A DNA stretch of 36,862 nt from a virus. Every line of letters begins with the position of its first letter. Position 1 is the stretch's first letter. Position numbers and translations under genes: made by a program. The stretch lies in the IMG/VR virus record IMGVR_UViG_3300025913_000960, positions 1 to 36,862 of that record, one strand, 5' to 3'. A model generated the notes under the pieces. It saw only the letters and a program-made list of their open reading frames with translations, searched no databases and was not told where the DNA came from. Positions 1 to 6,183 of the stretch are shown here, in pieces.

Positions 1-1161
1 TTGTCCGTTCTACGGTCCTGTTCTACGGTCCGTCTCGTGAAAAACAGTAAGACGGCGCAAAGGTGGGAAAAGACGCGGTTGCAAAACTTGGTCAGGCATC
101 AAAGAACTGGCGGGTACTATGCGCGTTTCTTCTCGGGCGGCAAAGAAATTTGGAAGGCTCTCAAAACGACGCACTTTTCGGTCGCTGAAGCGCGGCTGAA
201 TGAGCTGCACAAAGACCACAAGAAGGCAGCGCGCAATGCGGTGGACGCGGGGAGTGCCAAGATGACGTTCGGCGGGGCTCTTGCGCTGTATGCGGAGAGG
301 CGGGCGGCAGACACTGAGGTGAAGGAATCGACCCGGAAACATGACGCAGAGGTTGCCAAGGCGGTCCTGAAGAGTTGGCCGGAGCTGGCCGAGCGCGAGG
401 TGAGGCGGTTGCTGCCGGCGGATTGCATGGAGTGGGCCATGCGTTATGCGGGTTCGCCTGGGCGTGGCGGAAAGAGCATCAGTGCCACGCGATACAATGC
501 GGCCATTGGGCTGGTGCGCAACACTCTGCAGCTCGCCGTGGAAGCCGGTGTGATGTACCACAACCCGGCGGTGGGCCTGAAGCGGCGATCGGTGAAGGGG
601 AAGGCGCTGAAGCTGCCGACCCGGAAGCAGTTCGCGGCGTTCGTGGCGGAGATCCGAAACGGGGGCGGGCGCGACTCAAGGAATTGCGCTGATCTGGTCG
701 AGGGACTGGCCTATACCGGCTGCCGGATCGGCGAGGCGCGCGAAATCTGCTGGGGCCACATCAATATTCCCCGCCAGCAACTCATTGTCCACGGCCATCC
801 GGATCCGGAAATTGCCACGAAAAATGGACTGATTCGCCCAGTGCCGCTGATTCCAGCCGCCGAAGCGCTTTTTAAGACGATGCGCAAAACGCGAAAGTCA
901 GAGCCGGAGACGGCAAAAGTGTTCCTGGTTCGCGAGTGCCAGAAGAGCATGGACCGTGCGGCCGGAATCGTGGGCATGAATCGGATTACCCACCACGATC
1001 TGCGCCACCTCTTTGCCACGGTCTGTATCGAAGCTGGAACGGACATTCCCACCGTGTCGCGATGGCTCGGGCATCAGGATGGTGGAGCGCTTGCCATGAA
1101 AACGTACGGCCATTTGCGGGACGAACATTCGAAAAGCCAAGCGGCGAAGGTGCAGTTTTAA
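1..1161 (+). CDS. int: Tyrosine recombinase / phage integrase
   Basis: Site-specific recombinase expected to integrate and excise the element. The C-terminal catalytic domain has the full set of tyrosine-recombinase residues: Arg242 in TGCRIGEA, a likely Lys274, His332-x-x-Arg335 in HHDLRHLF, His358 in WLGHQ and the nucleophile Tyr369 in TYGHL. An N-terminal arm-binding region and a SAM-like core-binding region (about residues 85-200) precede it. The longest frame opens with TTG at the first base of the window, so the true 5' end may lie outside. A GTG at 37 is an alternative start that would exclude a short direct repeat. The length of 374-386 aa is normal for the family. Confidence 0.93.
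   Translation: MSVLRSCSTVRLVKNSKTAQRWEKTRLQNLVRHQRTGGYYARFFSGGKEIWKALKTTHFSVAEARLNELHKDHKKAARNAVDAGSAKMTFGGALALYAERRAADTEVKESTRKHDAEVAKAVLKSWPELAEREVRRLLPADCMEWAMRYAGSPGRGGKSISATRYNAAIGLVRNTLQLAVEAGVMYHNPAVGLKRRSVKGKALKLPTRKQFAAFVAEIRNGGGRDSRNCADLVEGLAYTGCRIGEAREICWGHINIPRQQLIVHGHPDPEIATKNGLIRPVPLIPAAEALFKTMRKTRKSEPETAKVFLVRECQKSMDRAAGIVGMNRITHHDLRHLFATVCIEAGTDIPTVSRWLGHQDGGALAMKTYGHLRDEHSKSQAAKVQF
7..31 (+). repeat. Two 12-bp direct repeats at the integrase 5' end
   Basis: GTTCTACGGTCC occurs at 7-18 and again at 20-31, a 13-bp period. It lies before the alternative GTG start at 37 and may be part of a longer upstream array cut by the window edge. It could be a recombinase arm site; this is inference. 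Confidence 0.45.
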
Positions 1162-1164
1162 TTG

Positions 1165-1199
1165 CGAGAACGCGTAACTTTCAGCTTGCTAAGTTCTCG
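1165..1199. other. Inverted repeat just after the integrase stop
   Basis: CGAGAAC (1165-1171) and GTTCTCG (1193-1199) form a 7-bp perfect inverted repeat with a 21-nt spacer, immediately downstream of the integrase. There is no T-run, so it is not an intrinsic terminator. It could be part of an attachment region. The stretch 1200-1457 shows no gene I can support. Confidence 0.3.
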
Positions 1200-1457
1200 A
1201 TGACTGTTCCCGTGAACATCATGTGAATAACTCGGCCCGAATTTCAGCTTGTTCACAATATATTGTTGACTCTTGGGTCCATTCTCGGCATTTGTCACAA
1301 CAGATGGGGTAGCTAGGGGCGTTAAAATTGTCTTGCTTTTCTTCGGAGATTTTGACAGGCTTAAAGTATCAATCGGCATCAGGCCGACCGTGGTGAGAAG
1401 ACGCTTCTTCAACCCGGCCGGCTTTTTTGTCGAAGCTCTTTCAAAAAACTTATATCC

Positions 1458-1494
1458 AAAAAAATCGCCGCCAACGCGTTAACGTTGACGGCGA
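1458..1494 (-). terminator. Leftward rho-independent terminator
   Basis: TCGCCGCCAACG (1465-1476) pairs with CGTTGACGGCGA (1483-1494): 12 bp with one mismatch and a 6-nt loop. On the minus strand the stem is followed directly by seven T (the A-run at 1458-1464). No minus-strand gene lies just upstream of it, so it may stop stray leftward transcription from the TAC block before it reaches the integrase. Confidence 0.6.
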
Positions 1495-1637
1495 CCTAAA
1501 ACTTTTCACGCCGGGCGCCCCGGACGTGGAGCGCTAGCCGGAGCAAAGAAGCTTGAGTGGCATCAGCAGCTTTGCAGTTGTACCGGTAGGTGTCAAGCTT
1601 TGAGCTTGGAGGGCGCGCCTCAACGGAGGATCAGCTC

Positions 1638-1787
1638 ATGAAATACGAGCCTCTTCCGTTATTTCAACACTCGAAACCGGACCCGCGTCCGATCATCGGC
1701 TGGACGAAACGCTTTTGGCACAAAAAAGCCAAAAAGATGATTGTCGCCCCACCAGGTCACGTATTTCCGATTCGAGCGAAGAAGTAG
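1638..1787 (+). CDS. Small basic protein, 49 aa, unknown function
   Basis: A 49-residue protein starting at ATG 1638 behind one of the clearest Shine-Dalgarno sites in the window (GGAGG at 1625-1629, 8 nt before the start). It is rich in Lys, Arg, Pro and aromatic residues (FWHKKAKK near the middle) and has no recognisable domain. It is followed by a long bulged hairpin and then a second small gene, with a strong terminator after both. A longer frame starting at 1590 exists, but the ribosome binding site favours 1638. Confidence 0.5.
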   Translation: MKYEPLPLFQHSKPDPRPIIGWTKRFWHKKAKKMIVAPPGHVFPIRAKK

Positions 1788-1794
1788 CGGCCAC

Positions 1795-1831
1795 TTGGTA
1801 CCCCTGCCGGTCTTGCGCCGGCGGGGACCAA
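1795..1831 (+). other. Bulged RNA hairpin between two small genes
   Basis: TTGGT-a-CCCC-t-GCCGG (1795-1810) pairs with CCGGC-GGGG-ACCAA (1818-1831): 14 paired bases with two single-base bulges on the 5' arm and a 7-nt loop. There is no T-run, so it is more likely an RNA-stability or regulatory structure than a terminator. Confidence 0.4.
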
Positions 1832-1888
1832 CCAAAGAAGAGGTCGGCGTCTTGTGACTGGTTCCCCTATGTGTGTAGCAGACCGTTT

Positions 1889-2011
1889 ATGAGCACCTCA
1901 AAAAAAGATGCCAAAATTGCCTCGCGCCTACTCCGCAGCCCTAAGACGCCCACTCCAGTGAAGAGCGTTGCAGGATCTGACCTTTCGCAGGCCAAGCGGA
2001 AAAAGCGTTAG
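1889..2011 (+). CDS. Small Lys/Ser-rich protein, 40 aa
   Basis: Starts at ATG 1889 and ends just before a strong terminator. The text (ASRLLRSP...KSVAGSDLSQAKRK) resembles widespread small bacterial proteins of about 50-60 residues that carry an ASK..L..P...KSxAGSALSQ pattern and have no assigned function. The Shine-Dalgarno is weak. A longer overlapping frame begins at 1715 but its N-terminal part is low-complexity and overlaps the preceding gene. Confidence 0.45.
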   Translation: MSTSKKDAKIASRLLRSPKTPTPVKSVAGSDLSQAKRKKR

Positions 2012-2033
2012 CAGCTACTCTGTAGAATTGACG

Positions 2034-2072
2034 GCGGCGGGAGCATGATAAGCTCCCGCCGCTCGTTTTTTT
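2034..2072 (+). terminator. Strong rho-independent terminator
   Basis: GCGGCGGGAGC (2034-2044) and GCTCCCGCCGC (2052-2062) form a perfect 11-bp stem with a 7-nt loop, followed by TCG and seven T (2066-2072). It ends the rightward transcript carrying the two small genes and sits between convergent transcription units (the minus-strand TAC module ends at 2164). Confidence 0.9.
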
Positions 2073-2163
2073 GATCGGCTAAAAAGTAGCGCTATTTTCC
2101 TAAGCCGTTCCGAACCTACAATTTGGTAACGTTCTCGTTAACAAGACATTCCGGAGTATGTGT

Positions 2164-2670
2164 TCAATCCGACGACGGCGGCGCAGGCGATTCAATCGGC
2201 TCTGAAACAGACGGAGATGCTGGCTCGGATTCTTCGACAGGCTCTACTTGGGCTGGCTTTCGCTCGACGACAAATGAAGCCGTCGGTAGGATCATTGGCG
2301 AATACGGTCCGCGGCCCGTTAGATCGCGAACGATCCCTCGCGCAATGCCGAAGAGAATCGTGGGACCGTTTGTTCTTACCAAGCGTTCCCGTCGCTCAGG
2401 GTCGCTCAGCATATAGTTTGGGTCCATTCGAAAGAAGGCGACCAACTCGACGCTGAATGAATAGGGCGTATTTGTGCCCGGCCCTGGATTGTATTGCACA
2501 CGAAGCACTACCTCCCATTGCCCTTGGTCATTTTGCGCTTTGATATCAGGTTCGGCGATTATATCTTCAGCGCTAACTCCCAACGGCTCTTCTTGAGAGA
2601 ATGCCTTGTTCGCCGTGACGTGGCTATCTGCCACAAAATAGTACTCAAGCTGCAATGGAGACAGCTTCAT
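2164..2670 (-). CDS. SecB-like chaperone of a TAC toxin-antitoxin system
   Basis: A 168-aa protein with the C-terminal signature of the SecB fold: NGPTILFGIARGIVRDL (residues 101-117) then TGRGPYSPMILPTASF. This matches SecB's pattern in which an N-x-P-x-LF-x-x-AR helix leads to a GxxPxxLPxxxF strand. The last ~35 residues are an acidic, Pro/Ser-rich tail. It starts at ATG 2670, 26 nt inside the antitoxin gene, so the genes are co-translated. In known TAC modules (the Mycobacterium tuberculosis HigBA1-Rv1957 system is the paradigm) the SecB-like protein protects the antitoxin from degradation. Gene order toxin-antitoxin-chaperone is the same here. Its role is inferred from family and context. 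Confidence 0.8.
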   Translation of the reverse strand: MKLSPLQLEYYFVADSHVTANKAFSQEEPLGVSAEDIIAEPDIKAQNDQGQWEVVLRVQYNPGPGTNTPYSFSVELVAFFRMDPNYMLSDPERRERLVRTNGPTILFGIARGIVRDLTGRGPYSPMILPTASFVVERKPAQVEPVEESEPASPSVSEPIESPAPPSSD

Positions 2671-3184
2671 CGGTGCATTCGGCAGGATCGGGCGGTTGGC
2701 TATTGGTCGAAGAAGCGGTAAACATTACAACCTTCGTTTGTTCGCGGTAGTGTATAAAATGCGCACTCCGCACCCGACTCCAAGTAAACTCAGGTAAATT
2801 CTGCGACTTTAGCCACTGAACAGGTATCTTTCCGTCAGCAATCGCTCGTAGCAAAAGGTTTATCACCCGAGATGGGCGGGCTTGTCCGGATTCCCACCGG
2901 GTATAGCTCTTTTCTCCAGCTTGAATAAGCTCAGACATCTGGCGTTGGGTCAGATTAAGCCGAAGGCGGAGATCCTTAATTTCATTGGGCGACAGCAAGC
3001 CAAGGTGGCGAGCTTTCGTAGCCTCAATCAGTTCATGGGCTTCCGGCGTGAGCAGGAACTCTTCCAAGTCTTCATCCCACACTACCGGGATCTCAATAGT
3101 GATTCTTTCGGCGATTCCATCGCCTTCAGCATTCGGAATAAGAACCTCAAATGGCCTGTGGGTGAGTTTTGCGGGTGTGCTCAT
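2645..3184 (-). CDS. MqsA/HigA-like antitoxin with C-terminal extension
   Basis: A 179-aa protein with an XRE/MqsA-type helix-turn-helix at about residues 66-120 (EIKDLRLRLNLTQRQMSELI...KSYTRWESGQARPSRVINLL), typical of MqsA-family antitoxins that repress their own operon. Unlike MqsA there is no N-terminal Cys zinc site. A 59-residue tail follows the HTH (W124, F133, W135, F143, Y146); in TAC systems such a tail is the chaperone-addiction segment bound by the SecB-like partner. ATG 3184 lies 5 nt after the toxin stop; an upstream TTG at 3199 would overlap the toxin. Confidence 0.8.
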   Translation of the reverse strand: MSTPAKLTHRPFEVLIPNAEGDGIAERITIEIPVVWDEDLEEFLLTPEAHELIEATKARHLGLLSPNEIKDLRLRLNLTQRQMSELIQAGEKSYTRWESGQARPSRVINLLLRAIADGKIPVQWLKSQNLPEFTWSRVRSAHFIHYREQTKVVMFTASSTNSQPPDPAECTDEAVSIAA

Positions 3185-3189
3185 AACGT

Positions 3190-3546
3190 TTATTCGCAAG
3201 AAAGGGTGGGACCGAGGGGTTTGTGGGCACTAAAGAGAACAATTGACCGCCTGTCGGGACGGAGAAGGATTTTGCCGTAAGCGAGCGTCGACTTAAAAGT
3301 GAAGTAGAATTCCCAAGTCGTGCCGGCCGGTTTCGCCATGTTTTTTGGACATCCGGTCGCATTTGGCTGAGAGAGAGCCTTGATTAATGGAGCGTAAACA
3401 TCTGACGGCCAAGCCTCTAGATATGAAAAGTCCGCTTCATATCGCTGGCGACAACCCAGTGTCCATTCGATTTTTCTCGTGTCCTCCGTTCTCAAAACCG
3501 CGCACACAGCTTGAATCCAATCGGGGGGGATCGTTTGGAGTGGCAT
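3190..3546 (-). CDS. Putative RelE/MqsR-fold toxin of the TAC module
   Basis: A 118-aa protein, first gene of the leftward operon. The C-terminal half (WEFYFTFKSTLAYGKILL...SIVLFSAHKPL) has the strand pattern ending in 'YGKIxL...IxxxSAHxxL' seen in small mRNA-interferase-like toxins encoded beside MqsA-like antitoxins. The 5-nt gap to an antitoxin with autorepressor features, plus a SecB-like chaperone, supports the toxin role. I see no classical catalytic triad I can assign, so the toxic activity is inferred. The start at ATG 3546 has a weak ribosome binding site. Confidence 0.68.
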   Translation of the reverse strand: MPLQTIPPDWIQAVCAVLRTEDTRKIEWTLGCRQRYEADFSYLEAWPSDVYAPLIKALSQPNATGCPKNMAKPAGTTWEFYFTFKSTLAYGKILLRPDRRSIVLFSAHKPLGPTLSCE

Positions 3547-3587
3547 CAGAGCAGCGAGCTGAAAGGAGCGTATTCACGGTTGGAAAT

Positions 3588-3613
3588 TGGTATCAATTGA
3601 TACCATGAGTCAA
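3588..3613 (-). promoter_or_regulatory. TAC operon promoter with palindromic operator
   Basis: An 18-bp perfect palindrome, TGGTATCAATTGATACCA, lies at 3588-3605. On the minus strand a TTGACT -35 element (3613-3608) directly abuts it, so the palindrome occupies the spacer and -10 region. That is the classical arrangement for autorepression by the HTH antitoxin. The -10 (about TACCAA) is weak. The stretch 3614-3842 shows no gene I can support. Confidence 0.65.
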
Positions 3614-3842
3614 GAGCTAATTTCATGCTCGATTCCCAAATTTCCGGGAAAACAGATGCGTTTTTGGCCCAAGCTCTCACGCATCTCTTTGTTCTCATGC
3701 AAGTACGATCTAAACCGTTCTGCTGGAACTAGTCGAGCGGACATTTCATTTTCTCAATTCCGCGGAACGAGGCACGGCTGTGCGCGATGCTCCGACGCGA
3801 GCCCAAGGTGACGAGGTGCGAATGAGTAACGCAGTTGCGTAA

Positions 3843-4175
3843 TTAGGGCAAATGCGACTGATGCTCGGAGACGGACTTCTCGCATTCCTCGAGCTCCCTT
3901 TTCTCTGACGGGCTTAACGGCAGGCCGAACGGCTTGCGCTTTAATACCAATATCAACCGTTCGTTCGCGTAGTTCATGCTGTCCGTGGCCTGGTTGATGG
4001 TACGGAGATCGGCGAAAGGATCTCCGGTTTTCTGCATCCCAAAGGCGTACGCTCGGTGATACATCGCGTGGGCTTCGGACTTCGCTTCGCTGTAAAGATA
4101 GAATGGTCGGCCGACAAACCACACGACGGCGCATGCGGCAAGGATGGCGAAAAACACAGATGCAAAGATCTTCAT
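3843..4175 (-). CDS. Small membrane-anchored hypothetical protein
   Basis: 110 aa. An N-terminal hydrophobic segment (about residues 4-20, FASVFFAILAACAVVWFVG) is followed by a charged, helical cytoplasmic or periplasmic part with no recognised domain. GGAG lies about 12 nt before ATG 4175. It is part of the minus-strand accessory block between the TAC module and the ribbon-helix-helix gene. Function unknown; as a lysogenic accessory gene it could act at the cell envelope. Confidence 0.6.
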   Translation of the reverse strand: MKIFASVFFAILAACAVVWFVGRPFYLYSEAKSEAHAMYHRAYAFGMQKTGDPFADLRTINQATDSMNYANERLILVLKRKPFGLPLSPSEKRELEECEKSVSEHQSHLP

Positions 4176-4214
4176 TATATAGGTTGCTCCGTTACGGCCC
4201 CAGGGAGCTAATTG

Positions 4215-4661
4215 TTATTTTGAAGTGAGCATCGTGTTCACAACTTTCCCATCTCGAATGAAAAATTCTCGTATCTCCCATGCGTTTCCTCGGTACTGAA
4301 ACTCAACGTTAAACCCGACCATGCCTTCTATATGTCTGTCGGGATCGAATATTTTCACGACTTCGAAGTTGTCTGAATCGAGATAGACCTTGATCCATTG
4401 CTTGATCGCGGGGAGGGCGTCCTGTTTTGCCTTTTCATTCGCGTCAGCAGCTTCTTTTTCCTGCTGATCCTTTTGCTTATGGGCGTCGTCGAGCGCCTTT
4501 TTGTCTGCCAAATATCTTTGTTTTGCAGCTTCTTCCATCCGCCTTCGGATTATCTCTTTCTTTTGCTCAAGCGTCGCTCCGGGAGGGAAAACTGGGGGTG
4601 TCGGAGCCGTTTGGGCGATGGCGTTGGCGGAAACCAAGAGTGCCAAAATGAACTTTCTCAT
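4215..4661 (-). CDS. Secreted coiled-coil hypothetical protein
   Basis: 148 aa with a Sec signal peptide (MRKFILALLVSANAIAQ, probable cleavage after AIA). A strongly charged helical region rich in Lys, Glu, Ala and Gln (about residues 30-90) is a likely coiled coil, and a C-terminal beta-rich domain of about 55 residues follows (FNVEFQYRGNAWEIREFFI). It sits 11 nt downstream of the 4673-5131 gene, so the two are probably co-transcribed. No family recognised. Confidence 0.65.
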   Translation of the reverse strand: MRKFILALLVSANAIAQTAPTPPVFPPGATLEQKKEIIRRRMEEAAKQRYLADKKALDDAHKQKDQQEKEAADANEKAKQDALPAIKQWIKVYLDSDNFEVVKIFDPDRHIEGMVGFNVEFQYRGNAWEIREFFIRDGKVVNTMLTSK

Positions 4662-4672
4662 TGGGTCATCTT

Positions 4673-5131
4673 CTATTCGGCGCTCTCCTCGCGCCTTTGT
4701 TCGCGAAATTGAAGCTCAAGCCAGGTGGCAGCGTTGAAGCCGCTGTCGCTGCTCTCGATTTCACGGATAGCGGCATCGAGCATATCGCGACGGCTGACGA
4801 TACCAGGGGTGCGGTAGTGGCGGTGCGGCTGGCCTTTCATTTTTTTCGCGTTTGTCACGCCGCGGTCGTAGAGGATCAGTCCGGCAATTGCCGCCGAAAC
4901 GTTGCCGCCGTAGTCCAGATTTGCGCGCTCCACGAGCCACTTCCAGAGCGTCGGATGGGAAGAAAATGAATGTTTTTCGTTCGCTCCGGATTCGATCGCT
5001 TTCGCCTTCACTAATGCTTCGGCGCGAGGAGTTTGCCGCATGCGCTTCTTGCGTGGTTTAGGGGCGGATTCTGAGTTATTCACAGCCTCGGGAAAAAGTG
5101 GGAAGGCCAAATTCCGAGTTTCAGTGTTCAA
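4673..5131 (-). CDS. Hypothetical basic protein
   Basis: Up to 152 aa from a TTG at 5131; an in-frame ATG at 5041 would give a shorter protein starting MRQTPRAEALV. The N-terminus is basic (KPRKKRMRQTPR) and the rest is mixed alpha-helical, with no recognised domain. It precedes the secreted protein gene with an 11-nt gap. The start is uncertain because the TTG abuts a possible opposite-strand gene. Confidence 0.55.
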   Translation of the reverse strand: MNTETRNLAFPLFPEAVNNSESAPKPRKKRMRQTPRAEALVKAKAIESGANEKHSFSSHPTLWKWLVERANLDYGGNVSAAIAGLILYDRGVTNAKKMKGQPHRHYRTPGIVSRRDMLDAAIREIESSDSGFNAATWLELQFREQRREESAE

Positions 5132-5316
5132 TGGAACACATGAACGCGAATTGCATCGAAGTGGACGATTGGATGAGTCCGGAATATGCCGAAAGAAAGG
5201 AATTGGAATGGCTGAGGTGGCTGCGCGAGCAAACGCAGAAAGCCGCCGAGCGGGGAGATAAGGATTTCGGCTCGCGGTTCATTCCGGGGAGACGTCAGAA
5301 GGGCGCCGGCCAGTAG
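5131..5316 (+). CDS. Possible small charged protein
   Basis: A 61-residue frame (MEHMNANCIEVDDW...) with helix-like, highly charged text (EYAERKELEWLRWLREQTQKA). Its composition looks more like a protein than the opposite frame does, but it has no clear Shine-Dalgarno, sits alone on the plus strand in a minus-strand block and overlaps the 3' end of the ribbon-helix-helix gene. Low certainty. Confidence 0.3.
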   Translation: MEHMNANCIEVDDWMSPEYAERKELEWLRWLREQTQKAAERGDKDFGSRFIPGRRQKGAGQ

Positions 5317-5473
5317 ACTTGCCGCGGTGCGCAAAATAGAACTCTAGAGCCTCGCGAATCACGTCAGACATGCTTCTTCCTGGCTTGGTGTCAGCCTTGA
5401 TTTTATCGCGGATTTCCTCTGTGGCGTAGAACTTCACGATAATGTCTAACTTCTGGCCTCCGTCTTCTGGCAT
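5279..5473 (-). CDS. Ribbon-helix-helix DNA-binding protein
   Basis: 64 aa. The core reads KLDIIVKFYATEEIRDKI...GRSMSDVIREALEFYF: a short N-terminal strand, then two helices with the S/T-x-S-D-V-I-R-E-A-L pattern of CopG/Arc-type repressors. Such proteins bind DNA as dimers. It is the first gene of the leftward operon, and a 19-bp inverted repeat lies 46 bp upstream of its ATG, a good candidate for its own operator. It could be a lysogeny regulator; no CI-like repressor is otherwise evident. Confidence 0.72.
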   Translation of the reverse strand: MPEDGGQKLDIIVKFYATEEIRDKIKADTKPGRSMSDVIREALEFYFAHRGKSTGRRPSDVSPE

Positions 5474-5518
5474 CCGAAATTGCTGCGTAATTCCCCTGAA
5501 AAACGCAACCTTGACGAC

Positions 5519-5537
5519 ATGTACCGGTTAGGTACAT
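5519..5537. promoter_or_regulatory. Inverted repeat upstream of the RHH gene (operator candidate)
   Basis: ATGTACC-ggtta-GGTACAT: perfect 7-bp arms with a 5-nt spacer, centred about 55 bp upstream of the ribbon-helix-helix start codon. The spacing and symmetry fit a dimeric repressor site. Confidence 0.5.
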
Positions 5538-5612
5538 AAACGGGCCACGTACACCCCGATGCATTTCCCCACATCCATCGCGCACTCTCGTATTTTCATG
5601 ATCTAACCACCT

Positions 5613-5650
5613 AAAAAACTGAGCCGTCACCCCTGGCAGGGCGACGGCTC
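5613..5650 (-). terminator. Leftward terminator or attenuator in the control region
   Basis: GAGCCGTC (5621-5628) pairs with GACGGCTC (5643-5650), with an inner CCCT/AGGG pairing. Read on the minus strand, the stem is followed by AG and six T (5618-5613). No protein gene lies to its right on this strand, so it ends either a short RNA or the leader of the RHH operon. Confidence 0.65.
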
Positions 5651-5696
5651 GGAAATCACAACGCAAATGAGGTATCAACTCGAAGCGTTGGCGAAA

Positions 5697-5724
5697 TCTC
5701 TATCGGGATTTCACCAACTGTCAA
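5697..5724 (-). promoter_or_regulatory. Leftward promoter candidate
   Basis: On the minus strand a consensus TTGACA (5724-5719) is followed after 16 bp by TAGAGA (5702-5697). Transcription would begin near 5690 and meet the terminator at 5613 after about 75-80 nt, then continue if antiterminated into the RHH gene. The -35 is perfect; the -10 is weak. Confidence 0.45.
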
Positions 5725-5791
5725 CCCCCTATGCCTTTTTTTCTCAGGAAAAGGCCTCGGAGATCGGTCAGATTTCCGGACAAGGAACGTA

Positions 5792-5807
5792 CCGCACAGG
5801 TGTGCGG
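5792..5807. promoter_or_regulatory. Inverted repeat in the divergent control region
   Basis: CCGCACA-gg-TGTGCGG, perfect 7-bp arms, about 50 bp before the rightward HTH gene. It is a likely binding site for a phage regulator controlling the early rightward operon. Confidence 0.4.
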
Positions 5808-5856
5808 ATGTACACAACAACCTGTAGAGGCGTTTCGGACGCAATGGAGGCGTGCG

Positions 5857-6105
5857 ATGGCGAGTAAGGGATCGCATGCAGGAATTTCGGCGCAGGTGAC
5901 CGCTCTTATTGACGTCGCACACGCAAACCCATGGTGGCAGTTCACGGCTGACGAGATAGCGGCCATGATGGGATTGAGCTTAAACACCGTATCGATGATC
6001 AAGAAGGCGGACGCGTCTCCTTTCGCTGGCGGCGCATCCCGCCCTGAGCGAGTGGCTGAATGGCTCGCAAGTCATCCAGGCTGGAAGCCTTCAGAGGAAA
6101 GATGA
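5857..6105 (+). CDS. HTH DNA-binding protein, first early gene
   Basis: 82 aa from ATG 5857 behind a good Shine-Dalgarno (GGAGG at 5846-5850). A helix-turn-helix is visible at about residues 28-50 (FTADEIAAMMGLSLNTVSMIKKA), followed by a short basic C-terminus. As the first gene of the rightward block it is a candidate Cro-like or early regulator. It faces the RHH gene across a region with two inverted repeats. Confidence 0.62.
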   Translation: MASKGSHAGISAQVTALIDVAHANPWWQFTADEIAAMMGLSLNTVSMIKKADASPFAGGASRPERVAEWLASHPGWKPSEER

Positions 6106-6134
6106 CAAGCACTATTCTGCACTAAATAGCCGCA

Positions 6135-6174
6135 TTTAGCAGGCTTCAGCACGATTTAGCAGACTTTAGCACGA
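6135..6174. repeat. Tandem 20-bp repeat made of four helically phased 10-mers
   Basis: Two contiguous 20-bp units (6135-6154, 6155-6174) match at 18 of 20 positions. Each is two 10-bp units: TTTAGCAGGC, TTCAGCACGA, TTTAGCAGAC, TTTAGCACGA. The 10-bp spacing puts a protein on one helix face at each turn. It lies in the gap between the first two early genes; iteron-like origin or operator array are the main options. Confidence 0.55.
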
Positions 6175-6183
6175 TCCAACAAA

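Noticed and set aside
1158-1412. Minus-strand frame of 84 residues after the integrase
   Set aside because: It needs a TTG start, has no ribosome binding site and no similarity I recognise.
1273-1482. Plus-strand frame of 69 residues in the integrase-downstream gap
   Set aside because: No Shine-Dalgarno, ends inside the terminator stem and lacks protein-like features.
3587-3811. Plus-strand frame of 74 residues upstream of the TAC module
   Set aside because: It begins inside the operator palindrome, has no ribosome binding site and odd composition.
5128-5334. Minus-strand frame of 68 residues opposite the possible 5131-5316 gene
   Set aside because: It overlaps the RHH gene 3' end and has no start signal; the opposite frame is more protein-like.
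5656-5922. Minus-strand frame of 88 residues in the control region
   Set aside because: It overlaps promoter, palindrome and the divergent HTH gene start; poor start context. The short RNA or attenuator reading is preferred.
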